A stretch of 6,055 nucleotides of DNA from Zavarzinia sp. (GTDB taxonomy: Bacteria; Pseudomonadota; Alphaproteobacteria; Zavarziniales; Zavarziniaceae). The stretch spans positions 1 to 6,055 of the forward strand of contig JAQVKV010000169.1 in NCBI GenBank assembly GCA_028694545.1. Direction: 5' to 3'. Shown one piece after another: positions 1 to 5,271 of the stretch (its first letter is position 1; each line of letters opens with the position of its first letter). Both the position numbers and the translations under genes were made by a program. The notes below the pieces were generated by a model that was not told the origin of the DNA, did not search any database, and saw nothing but the letters and a program-made list of their open reading frames with translations.

Positions 1-602
1 GCGCCAATCTCGCCGATCCGGAAGGCTTGACCGGGGACGGCGTGCCCGACGTCGGCCTCGTGCTCGAGGAATTCTACAATCCGGTGTTCAAGCGCCTGCG
101 CGACCTGCGCGTGCCGATCGTCACCGCCGTGAACGGTGCGGCCGCCGGTGTCGGCATGAGCTTCGCCCTGATGGGCGACATCGTCATCGCCGCGAAATCC
201 GCCAGCTTCCTGCAAGCCTTCGCCAAGATCGGCCTCGTGCCCGACGGCGGCTCGTCCTGGCTGCTGCCCCGTCTCGTCGGCCGGGCGCGGGCGCTCGAAC
301 TCGCCCTGATGGCCGAGAAGCTGCCGGCCGAGAAAGCCCTCGACTGGGGCCTGATCAACCGCGTCGTCGATGATACGGAACTGATGCCGACCGCCCGCGA
401 GATCGCCGGCAAATTCGCCAAGGGCCCGACCAAGGCGCTCGGCATGATCCGCAAGATGATGCAGGCGAGTTTCGAGAACGGTTACGACCAGCAGCTCGAC
501 CTCGAACGTCAGCTCCAGCGCGCCGCCGGCCAGACCGAGGATTTCCAGGAAGGCGTCGCCGCCTTCTTGCAGAAGCGCCCGGCCAACTACAAGGGCAAGT
601 AA
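1..602 (+). CDS. PaaG-like enoyl-CoA hydratase/isomerase family protein (crotonase fold), 5' truncated
   Basis: The open frame runs from the window edge (first full codon at base 3) to TAA at 600-602, giving about 199 C-terminal residues of a protein that is usually near 260. The true start is off-window; the in-frame TTG at 27 lies inside the conserved fold and is not a start. Visible crotonase landmarks are the oxyanion-hole region NGAAAGVG, then GDIVIAAKSASF, GLVPDGGSSWLLPRLVGRARA, and the C-terminal EGVAAFLQKR helix. Classical hydratases have Glu in GGGCE and in QPE; both positions are non-acidic here (GVGMS and QAFAK), while the Asp of the VPDGG motif (codon 243-245) is present. That pattern, and close resemblance recalled to E. 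coli PaaG, point to the isomerase-type PaaG subfamily (ring-1,2-epoxyphenylacetyl-CoA isomerisation or delta3-delta2-enoyl-CoA isomerisation). The exact substrate is unknown, and no paa or beta-oxidation partner is visible. It converges on tenA and is probably functionally unrelated to the isc operon. Confidence 0.9.
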   Translation, partial: ANLADPEGLTGDGVPDVGLVLEEFYNPVFKRLRDLRVPIVTAVNGAAAGVGMSFALMGDIVIAAKSASFLQAFAKIGLVPDGGSSWLLPRLVGRARALELALMAEKLPAEKALDWGLINRVVDDTELMPTAREIAGKFAKGPTKALGMIRKMMQASFENGYDQQLDLERQLQRAAGQTEDFQEGVAAFLQKRPANYKGK

Positions 603-617
603 GGCCCTGCCCTATTC

Positions 618-700
618 CCGTCGCCCCGGCGAAAGCCGGGGCCTCTCGACGGGGGGGCGCCCTTTCCTGCACGAGATCACGGCTTTCGCCGGGATGACGG
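618..700. repeat. REP-like imperfect inverted repeat between convergent genes
   Basis: The left arm (618-638) and the reverse complement of the right arm (680-700) agree at 19 of 21 positions and share the 14-base core CCCGGCGAAAGCCG; the spacer is 639-679. Each arm is itself a small palindrome around GAAA (or TTTC). The core resembles the GTCATCCCGGCGAAAGCCGGGAT-like extragenic palindromes scattered through many proteobacterial genomes (from memory). The right arm ends directly against the tenA stop codon (701-703). It sits where both transcripts end, so it may act as a bidirectional transcript end or 3' stabiliser, but neither side has a U-tract. Confidence 0.7.
624..641 (+). terminator. 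Perfect GC hairpin with GAAA loop after the crotonase gene (possible transcript end)
   Basis: CCCCGGC (624-630) pairs perfectly with GCCGGGG (635-641) around a GAAA loop, which fits the stable GNRA tetraloop class. It begins 21 bases after the crotonase stop codon. No run of T follows, so it does not meet the criteria for a classical intrinsic terminator. It could instead block 3' exonucleases or help Rho-dependent ending. It is also the left arm of the REP-like repeat. Confidence 0.4.
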
Positions 701-1414
701 CTATTTCCGGCGGGTGGTCAGCCGGGACCAGAGGCTTGCCTTCGCCGGGGTTCCGGCGCGCCAGCCCATCTCCCAGAAGCCCGCTTCCAGCCGACAGGCT
801 TCGGCGAAGGTGCGGGTGAGCGACGGCAGGCGCGCCTCGGTCGCTCGCGTTGCCGCCAGCCGGTCCAATTCGGCCACGGCCTCGTCCGCCACGGCGGCGT
901 AATCCGCCCCGGCATACATCTCGATCCAGGGCAGATAGGGATTGCCCGCCTCGACGAAATCGGACCGCGCCTTGATCGCAACCGCGATGTCGCGATAGCC
1001 GACGACGCAAGGCGCCAGCGCCACCTTGAGATCGAGAATGTCGCCCGACAGGCCCCGGTCGAGGACATAGCGGGTATAGGCCATGCATTCCGGCGCCTCG
1101 GGCGCCTGTTCCATCTCTTCCGCCGAAATGCCCCAGCGGGCGGCGAATTCGACGTGCAGTTTCATCTCGCCGTTGATCAGGGCGTCCAGCGTCGCGGCGG
1201 CCGAGCGCATGCCGGCGAGGTCGTCGGCCTTGACCACGGCAAGGGCATAGGCGCGCCCGAAGTGGATCAGGAACAGATAGTCCTGCACCAGGTAATGTCG
1301 AAAGGCGGCCTCGGGCAGCGTGCCCCGGGCAAGGCCGTCGACGAAGGGATGGGCGACATAGGCACGCCAATCCGTGGCCGCGCCCTCGCGCAGCCGCTCG
1401 AACAGGGTGCTCAC
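701..1414 (-). CDS. tenA: TenA family aminopyrimidine aminohydrolase (thiaminase II), Cys type
   Basis: A 237-residue protein, the normal length for TenA, which hydrolyses aminopyrimidines derived from degraded thiamine to HMP in cytoplasmic thiamine salvage and can also cleave thiamine. The predicted active site matches B. subtilis TenA: Asp45 in YLVQDYLFL (Asp44), Tyr113 in MAYTRY (Tyr112), the nucleophile Cys136 in ALAPCVVGY (Cys135), Tyr167 near WIEMYAG, and Glu210 in RLEAGFWEMGW (Glu205). The N-terminal HPFV.G...GTLP..F..Y..QD block (22-45) is diagnostic. I chose the GTG start at 1414 because it overlaps the iscX stop (GTGA) and has GAGGA six bases upstream; the frame stays open further upstream to 1510, but that part lies antiparallel-coded within iscX and does not resemble TenA. 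It is the last gene of the isc transcript. No thiamine-pyrophosphate riboswitch has room before it, so its expression should follow the Fe-S operon. The gene stops directly against the REP-like repeat. Confidence 0.93.
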   Translation of the reverse strand: MSTLFERLREGAATDWRAYVAHPFVDGLARGTLPEAAFRHYLVQDYLFLIHFGRAYALAVVKADDLAGMRSAAATLDALINGEMKLHVEFAARWGISAEEMEQAPEAPECMAYTRYVLDRGLSGDILDLKVALAPCVVGYRDIAVAIKARSDFVEAGNPYLPWIEMYAGADYAAVADEAVAELDRLAATRATEARLPSLTRTFAEACRLEAGFWEMGWRAGTPAKASLWSRLTTRRK

Positions 1415-1425
1415 CCGCGTTCCTC
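1411..1425 (-). promoter_or_regulatory. iscX-tenA GTGA stop/start overlap with Shine-Dalgarno GAGGA
   Basis: On the minus strand, bases 1414-1411 read GTGA: the tenA GTG start and the iscX TGA stop share bases in a 4-base overlap. GAGGA at 1425-1421 lies six bases before the GTG, inside the last codons of iscX. This is the usual arrangement for translational coupling, and it fixes the tenA start. Confidence 0.8.
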
Positions 1426-1605
1426 GATCCAGGCGGCCTGAATGGCTTCCAGGATCTTCTCGTTCGAGCGCTCGGGCGCGTCCGAGAAGCCGTCCAGCGC
1501 CAGCACCCATTTGTGCAGGTCGGTGAAGCGCAGGTTCACGACATCCACATCCGGATGGGCGTCTTCGAGCCCGGCGGCAATGTCGTAGACGTCGGTCCAG
1601 CGCAT
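1411..1605 (-). CDS. iscX: IscX, small acidic Fe-S assembly adaptor
   Basis: A 64-residue protein matching the IscX/YfhJ family (E. coli about 66 residues). Conserved blocks are W3-T-D near the N-terminus, AHPDVD (16-21), RFTDLHKWV (26-34) and SNEKILEAIQAAW (47-59), and the protein is rich in Asp/Glu. In E. coli, IscX binds IscS at the same surface as the frataxin CyaY, binds iron weakly and modulates cluster assembly. It starts with ATG at 1605, 11 bases after the fdx stop; the only Shine-Dalgarno candidate is AAGG (1618-1615), part of which is the fdx TAA stop. The iscS...fdx-iscX order is the canonical one and supports the call. Its stop overlaps the tenA start. Confidence 0.95.
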   Translation of the reverse strand: MRWTDVYDIAAGLEDAHPDVDVVNLRFTDLHKWVLALDGFSDAPERSNEKILEAIQAAWIEERG

Positions 1606-1616
1606 CGGCGGGAGCC

Positions 1617-1955
1617 TTACTTGTCCACCATCATGTTGCGGGTGGCGGCGGGCAGCGAAACCACCAGGCCGTCCAGGTCTTCCGTCATGATGATCTGGCA
1701 GCCGAGACGCGAGGTATGGCTCAGGCCGAAGGCGAGATCGAGCATGTCTTCCTCTTCCTCGGTCGCTTCCGGCAGGGCGCCGAAATATTCCGGATCGACG
1801 ATGACGTGGCAGGTCGAGCAGGCGAGCGAGCCTTCACAGGCGCCCTCGAGATCGATCTTGTTGCGGTGGGCAATCTCCAGCACCGAAAGGCCGACCGGGG
1901 CGTCGACCTCGGTCCGCGTGTTGCCGTCGGGGCTGACGAAAACCATCTTGGGCAT
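1617..1955 (-). CDS. fdx: ISC-type [2Fe-2S] ferredoxin
   Basis: A 112-residue adrenodoxin-class ferredoxin that supplies electrons for cluster assembly on IscU. The cluster ligands are Cys40, Cys46, Cys49 and Cys86 (C-x5-C-x2-C-x36-C, in [13 protein letters not shown] and SRLGCQI). The acidic stretch [15 protein letters not shown] (64-78) is the usual partner-docking helix. E. coli Fdx has an extra cysteine between the first two ligands (EKSCAC); here that position is Leu44. The C-terminal SRLGCQI...[13 protein letters not shown] pattern resembles mitochondrial FDX2/Yah1 more than the E. coli tail (recalled, not aligned). ATG at 1955 is preceded by GGAG nine bases upstream (1968-1965). It lies 32 bases after the hscA stop and 11 before iscX. 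Confidence 0.96.
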   Translation of the reverse strand: MPKMVFVSPDGNTRTEVDAPVGLSVLEIAHRNKIDLEGACEGSLACSTCHVIVDPEYFGALPEATEEEEDMLDLAFGLSHTSRLGCQIIMTEDLDGLVVSLPAATRNMMVDK

Positions 1956-1964
1956 GCGTTTGAA

Positions 1965-1968
1965 CTCC
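1965..1968 (-). promoter_or_regulatory. Shine-Dalgarno site for fdx
   Basis: GGAG (within CTGGAG) ends nine bases before the fdx ATG at 1955. It lies in the 32-base hscA-fdx spacer, the largest gap in the operon, so fdx is probably initiated independently rather than by coupling. Confidence 0.6.
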
Positions 1969-1980
1969 AGAAATCCGATC

Positions 1981-2000
1981 GCAGGCTTTAGCCCGCCTGC
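1981..2000 (-). other. Small hairpin across the hscA stop codon
   Basis: GCAGGC and GCCTGC (1981-1986 and 1995-2000) form a six-base perfect stem around an eight-base loop that contains the hscA TAA. A shorter alternative, GGCT/AGCC around two bases (1984-1993), overlaps it. No T-run follows on the transcript, so it is not an intrinsic terminator. It could tune processing or read-through between hscA and fdx, or be chance in GC-rich DNA. Confidence 0.3.
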
Positions 2001-3871
2001 AGGCGTGTTTCAAGCCGGCTGACCTCGACACCGGACAGGGCCCGGCGAATATTGCGGTCCATGCGACGCTCGGCGAAGGGCCGGCCCGCCGCTTCCAGCG
2101 CATCGGTGGCCGCGATGACCGAATCCCGGTCCTCGCCCGACATCGCCACTTCCAGCTCGGCCTTCGCCTCGTCGATCGCTGCCCGTTCCTCGGCCGTGAG
2201 CAGGTCGCCGTCGACGGCGAGCGCCGAATCGAGGGCGAGGACCAGGCGCCGCCCGTCCACCCGCGCTTCGGCCAGAAGCCGCGTCGCCACATCCGCCCGC
2301 GCATTCTCGAGGGAGGCGCGCAGCATCTCGCCCATTTCCTCTTCCGAAAGGCCGTAGGACGGCTTCACCTCGACATGGGCCTCGACACCGGTCAGCGCCT
2401 CCTTGGCGGTCACGGTCAACAGGCCGTCGGCATCGACGGTGAAGGTGACGCGGATGCGCGCCGCCCCCGCCACCATGGGCGAAATGCCGGCCAGCACGAA
2501 ATGGGCGAGCGAGCGGTTCTGGTCGACCATCTCGCGCTCGCCCTGGACGACATGGATTGCCATGGCCGACTGGCCATCCTGATAGGTCGTGAAATCCTGG
2601 GCGCGTGAGACCGGGATCGGCGTATTGCGCGGGATCACCTTCTCGACGAGCCCGCCCATGGTCTCGAGCCCCAGGGAAAGCGGCACGACGTCGAGCAGCA
2701 GGGTGTCGGAACCGCGCGTCAGCGCCTCCGCCTGCAGGGCGGCGCCCAGCGCCACCACCTCGTCCGGGTCGATGTCGCCGAGCGGTTCGCGCCCGAAGAG
2801 TTCCGCCACCTTGTCACGCACCAGCGGCACCCTTGTTGAACCGCCGACAAGAACGACACCCGAAAGCTCCTCCGCCGTAACGCCGGCATCCTGCAGCACC
2901 ACCTTCGCCGCCTCGATCGTGCGCGCGACCAGCGGCATGACCAGCACATCGAAATCCGCCCGCGTCACCTTGTGGCGCGTGGCCTTGCCACCGAAATCGA
3001 GATCGACATCGACTTCAGCGGCGTCGGTCAGCATTTCCTTGGCGCGCCGCGCGACCGCCAGCACGGGCTTCACGTCGCCGGCCTCGATCGCGTCGCCCCG
3101 CGTATCGATCAGATGCTGGGCCAGCAGGCGATCGAAATCGTCACCGCCGAGGGCGGCATCGCCCCCGGTGGCAAGGACCTGGAACACGCCCTTTTCCAGC
3201 TTCAGCAAGGAAACGTCGAAAGTACCGCCGCCGAGATCATAGACCGCGTAAAGCCCTTCGGCGCCCCGGTCGAGACCATAGGCAAGGGCCGCCGCCGTCG
3301 GCTCGTTCACGAGGCGCAGGACTTCGAGGCCGGCGAGACGCGCAGCATCCCTTGTCGCCGCGCGGGCACTGTCGTCGAAATAGGCGGGCACGGTGATCAC
3401 GGCCCGGTCCACGCCCTTGCCCAGCACCATTTCGGCGCGCTGGCGCAGCGTGCGCAGGATCTCGGCCGAAACCTCGACCGGCGAGACCACACGGCCGCCG
3501 ACGTCGAGCTTCACCATGCCGCCGGTGCCGTCGTCATGGATCTTCTGGGCCAGATGACCGCCGAGGCTGGCGACGTCGCCGGTGCCACGCCCCATCAGGC
3601 GCTTGGCCGAGGAGACGACGAGATGCGGTTCCGCCTCCAGGATGCGCGTGGCGACGCGGCCGACCACCGGCTCTTCCTCGCCCTCCAGATAGGCGACGAC
3701 GGAGGGGACGATGCCGTCGCCGAGCGCGTCGCGCAGGATCTCGGGCCGGCCGTCGACCGCGATCGCCACCAGCGAATTGGTGGTGCCAAGATCGATGCCC
3801 ACCGCCGCCGTATCGGAATCGCCCGCGTGCGGCAGTGGGGTCTGGCCCGGTTCGTGAATTTCGAGAAGCAT
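1988..3871 (-). CDS. hscA: HscA, Hsp70-class chaperone for Fe-S cluster transfer
   Basis: A 627-residue specialised Hsp70 (E. coli HscA about 616). With HscB it binds the LPPVK motif of IscU and uses ATP hydrolysis to help pass the cluster to targets. The nucleotide-binding domain shows phosphate-1 GIDLGTTNS (25-33), KRLMGR with the likely catalytic Lys90 (90-95), [11 protein letters not shown] (189-199), phosphate-2 [13 protein letters not shown] (211-223) and adenosine motif [13 protein letters not shown] (339-351). The hydrophobic linker [17 protein letters not shown] (391-407) leads into the beta substrate domain (to about 505), followed by a helical lid ending near [12 protein letters not shown]. 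The N-terminal LLEIHEPGQ echoes the E. coli HscA start. I placed the ATG at 3871, which overlaps the hscB stop by one base (TGATG) and has AAGGA four bases upstream. The frame is open for 73 more codons upstream, but these overlap hscB and show no Hsp70 similarity. Confidence 0.97.
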   Translation of the reverse strand: MLLEIHEPGQTPLPHAGDSDTAAVGIDLGTTNSLVAIAVDGRPEILRDALGDGIVPSVVAYLEGEEEPVVGRVATRILEAEPHLVVSSAKRLMGRGTGDVASLGGHLAQKIHDDGTGGMVKLDVGGRVVSPVEVSAEILRTLRQRAEMVLGKGVDRAVITVPAYFDDSARAATRDAARLAGLEVLRLVNEPTAAALAYGLDRGAEGLYAVYDLGGGTFDVSLLKLEKGVFQVLATGGDAALGGDDFDRLLAQHLIDTRGDAIEAGDVKPVLAVARRAKEMLTDAAEVDVDLDFGGKATRHKVTRADFDVLVMPLVARTIEAAKVVLQDAGVTAEELSGVVLVGGSTRVPLVRDKVAELFGREPLGDIDPDEVVALGAALQAEALTRGSDTLLLDVVPLSLGLETMGGLVEKVIPRNTPIPVSRAQDFTTYQDGQSAMAIHVVQGEREMVDQNRSLAHFVLAGISPMVAGAARIRVTFTVDADGLLTVTAKEALTGVEAHVEVKPSYGLSEEEMGEMLRASLENARADVATRLLAEARVDGRRLVLALDSALAVDGDLLTAEERAAIDEAKAELEVAMSGEDRDSVIAATDALEAAGRPFAERRMDRNIRRALSGVEVSRLETRLQAG

Positions 3872-3880
3872 CAGATCCTT
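3869..3880 (-). promoter_or_regulatory. hscB-hscA TGATG coupling junction with AAGGA
   Basis: The hscB TGA (3873-3871) and the hscA ATG (3871-3869) share one base. AAGGA (3880-3876) lies four bases before the ATG, inside the last hscB codons; the spacing is short. This fits coupled translation of a co-chaperone and its chaperone. Confidence 0.7.
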
Positions 3881-4485
3881 GCGAGCCGGGGCGCGCCGCG
3901 CCGCTTCAACTCGATCCCTAGTTTGACGAGATAGGACAGGCGCAGCGTCTCGCGCGTGGCGCCGTCGATGTTGTGTCCGGCGAAGGCGTCGCCAATGCGG
4001 GCCTCGACCGCCCTTGTCTCGGTAGCGAGCCGGGCAGCGATCCCAGCCACCTGCTCCGGCGTCTCCGCCTCCTCGAGCGCCTCGCGCCACTCCATCGCTT
4101 CCATGAGAAGCTCGGGATCGGCGATGCTGCGCCCGTCGTCGCCGGGCAACGGCCGCCCCGCCGTCTCGAGCAAGTAGCGCGCGCGGGACAACGGGTCGCG
4201 CAGCGTCTCGTAAGCTTCGTTGATCAGCGTCGCGTGCTGGAGGGAGAAATTCTTCTCCCGAGCCCCGCGGCCCGCGAAACGATCCGGATGAAACCGGCGC
4301 TGGGCCGCGAAATAATGGCGTTCGAGCATCGCCCCGTCGACGGCGAAGCCGCGCGGCAGGCCGAGGCGGGCGAAATGGTCGATCTGCCCCGGCGGCTGCA
4401 GGGATTTGCAGCCGGCACAGATGGCATCTTCCACGTCACCGCCGCAGGACGTGCATGAAATCGGACGGGTTACCGGATCGGTCAT
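3871..4485 (-). CDS. hscB: HscB, J-domain co-chaperone with N-terminal tetracysteine motif
   Basis: A 204-residue J-protein (E. coli HscB about 171) that delivers IscU to HscA and stimulates its ATPase. The J-domain (about 35-110) carries the catalytic HPD at 66-68 in RRFHPDRF, followed by [30 protein letters not shown]. The C-terminal helices (about 120-197) form the IscU-binding bundle, ending in [13 protein letters not shown]. The added N-terminal segment has Cys11, Cys14, Cys23 and Cys26 (CTSCGG ... CAGCKSLQ), the pattern of the metal-binding domain of human HSC20/HSCB; E. coli HscB lacks it. That match is the main reason to accept the ATG at 4485, because no good Shine-Dalgarno precedes it. 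It starts 14 bases after the iscA stop and overlaps hscA by one base. Confidence 0.95.
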   Translation of the reverse strand: MTDPVTRPISCTSCGGDVEDAICAGCKSLQPPGQIDHFARLGLPRGFAVDGAMLERHYFAAQRRFHPDRFAGRGAREKNFSLQHATLINEAYETLRDPLSRARYLLETAGRPLPGDDGRSIADPELLMEAMEWREALEEAETPEQVAGIAARLATETRAVEARIGDAFAGHNIDGATRETLRLSYLVKLGIELKRRGAPRLARI

Positions 4486-4499
4486 GATGGACGGATCGT

Positions 4500-4844
4500 T
4501 CAGACGTGAAACGACTCGCCGCAGCCGCAGCGGGCCTTCTCGTTCGGATTGACGAAGACAAAGCCGGACTTCAGCTTGTCCTGCTCGAAATCCATCTTGG
4601 TACCGATCAGGAACATCACCGCCTTGGGATCGACCAGGATGGTGACGCCCTTGTCCTCCACCACCTCGTCGTATTTGCCCTTCTCGTCGGCATATTCGAG
4701 CGTGTACTGCATGCCCGAACAGCCGGCGGTGCGAACCCCGATGCGCACGCCGGCCGAAGGCTTGCCGCGCTTATCCAGCAATTCCTTCACCCGGGCCGCC
4801 GCCGGCTCGGTCAGTTCCATGATCTGGCGCGCGGGGGCTGCCAT
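4500..4844 (-). CDS. iscA: IscA, A-type Fe-S carrier
   Basis: A 114-residue A-type carrier that accepts clusters made on IscU and passes them to apo-proteins. The three ligand cysteines are Cys42 (RTAGCSGMQY), Cys106 and Cys108 (RCGCGESFHV), with the C-x63-C-x-C spacing of E. coli IscA. The central DPKAVMFLIGTKMDF and FVNPN stretches are also typical. SufA and ErpA share this fold, but the position between iscU and hscB supports IscA. The protein has about seven residues more at the N-terminus than E. coli IscA. ATG at 4844 was chosen because a strong AAGGAG lies eight bases upstream; Met9 would be a shorter alternative with no such site. Confidence 0.96.
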   Translation of the reverse strand: MAAPARQIMELTEPAAARVKELLDKRGKPSAGVRIGVRTAGCSGMQYTLEYADEKGKYDEVVEDKGVTILVDPKAVMFLIGTKMDFEQDKLKSGFVFVNPNEKARCGCGESFHV

Positions 4845-4852
4845 CGCCTTTA

Positions 4853-4858
4853 CTCCTT
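4853..4858 (-). promoter_or_regulatory. iscA Shine-Dalgarno built into the iscU stop codon
   Basis: On the minus strand the sequence reads TAAGGAGTAAAGGCGATG. The last two bases of the iscU TAA (4859-4857) are the first two of a perfect AAGGAG, which is eight bases from the iscA ATG. A ribosome ending iscU therefore covers the iscA initiation site, which favours coupled, balanced synthesis. Confidence 0.8.
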
Positions 4859-5243
4859 ACGCCTTGTCGTGTTTCGCCTTGTAGTCGGCGATCGCCGCCT
4901 TGATCGCGTCCTCGGCCAGCACGGAACAATGGATCTTCACCGGCGGCAGCGCCAGATGCTTGGCGATGTCGGTGTTCTTGATCGTCGCCGCCTCGTCGAG
5001 GCTCTTGCCCTTCACCCATTCGGTGACGAGGCTGGACGAGGCGATCGCCGAGCCACAGCCGAAGGTCTTGAACTTCGCGTCCTCGATCAGCCCTTCCGGA
5101 CTCACCTTGATCTGCAGCTTCATGACGTCGCCGCAGGCCGGCGCGCCGACGAGGCCGGTGCCGATGCTGTCGTCGCCCTTCGCGAAGGAGCCGACGTTGC
5201 GGGGGTTTTCGTAATGGTCGACCAGCTTGTCGCTATAGGCCAT
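4857..5243 (-). CDS. iscU: IscU, Fe-S cluster scaffold
   Basis: A 128-residue scaffold, the normal bacterial length, on which IscS-derived sulphur and iron are assembled into [2Fe-2S]. Cluster residues are Cys37 and Asp39 (GAPACGDVM), Cys63 (FGCGSAIASSS), His105 and Cys106 (KIHCS). The HscA recognition motif LPPVK is at 99-103. The sequence is close to E. coli IscU from end to end (MAYSDKLVDHYENPRNVGSF...), and no required residue is missing. Position 108, after KIHCS, is Val (codon 4922-4920); this site is Ile in E. coli and Met in eukaryotic, frataxin-dependent ISCU/Isu1. ATG at 5243 has AAGGAG eight bases upstream. It lies 28 bases after iscS and 12 before iscA. Confidence 0.98.
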   Translation of the reverse strand: MAYSDKLVDHYENPRNVGSFAKGDDSIGTGLVGAPACGDVMKLQIKVSPEGLIEDAKFKTFGCGSAIASSSLVTEWVKGKSLDEAATIKNTDIAKHLALPPVKIHCSVLAEDAIKAAIADYKAKHDKA

Positions 5244-5251
5244 GTCTGTAA

Positions 5252-5257
5252 CTCCTT
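5252..5257 (-). promoter_or_regulatory. Strong Shine-Dalgarno for iscU
   Basis: AAGGAG stands eight bases before the iscU ATG, in the 28-base iscS-iscU spacer. iscU and iscA are the only two genes here with a full AAGGAG, which fits a need for more scaffold/carrier than chaperone protein. Confidence 0.75.
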
Positions 5258-5271
5258 CTATCTCGTGCCGC

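Noticed and set aside
27..29. TTG as start of the left-edge gene
   Set aside because: The frame is open to the window edge and residues before it (ANLADPEG) continue the crotonase fold, so the start is upstream.
639..679. Classical intrinsic terminator between tenA and the crotonase gene
   Set aside because: Hairpins are present but no T-run follows on either strand, so only a weak transcript-end call was made for the left hairpin.
1415..1510. 32-codon in-frame extension upstream of tenA
   Set aside because: It overlaps iscX, is Arg/Gly-rich like out-of-frame GC-rich DNA, and the GTG at 1414 has a good ribosome site and the expected TenA length.
1411..1620. TPP riboswitch controlling tenA
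   Set aside because: No leader space exists; the region upstream is iscX coding sequence and no THI-box-like motif was seen.
2972..3934. 320-codon plus-strand open frame opposite hscA
   Set aside because: Antisense shadow of GC-rich hscA/hscB with no recognisable domain; the minus strand is clearly coding.
3872..4090. 73-codon in-frame extension upstream of hscA, giving a 700-residue protein
   Set aside because: It lies inside hscB in another frame, has no Hsp70 similarity, and the ATG at 3871 has the TGATG junction and an HscA-like N-terminus.
5244..5271. Internal promoter between iscS and iscU
   Set aside because: Only 28 bases, mostly the ribosome site; no -35/-10 pair seen.
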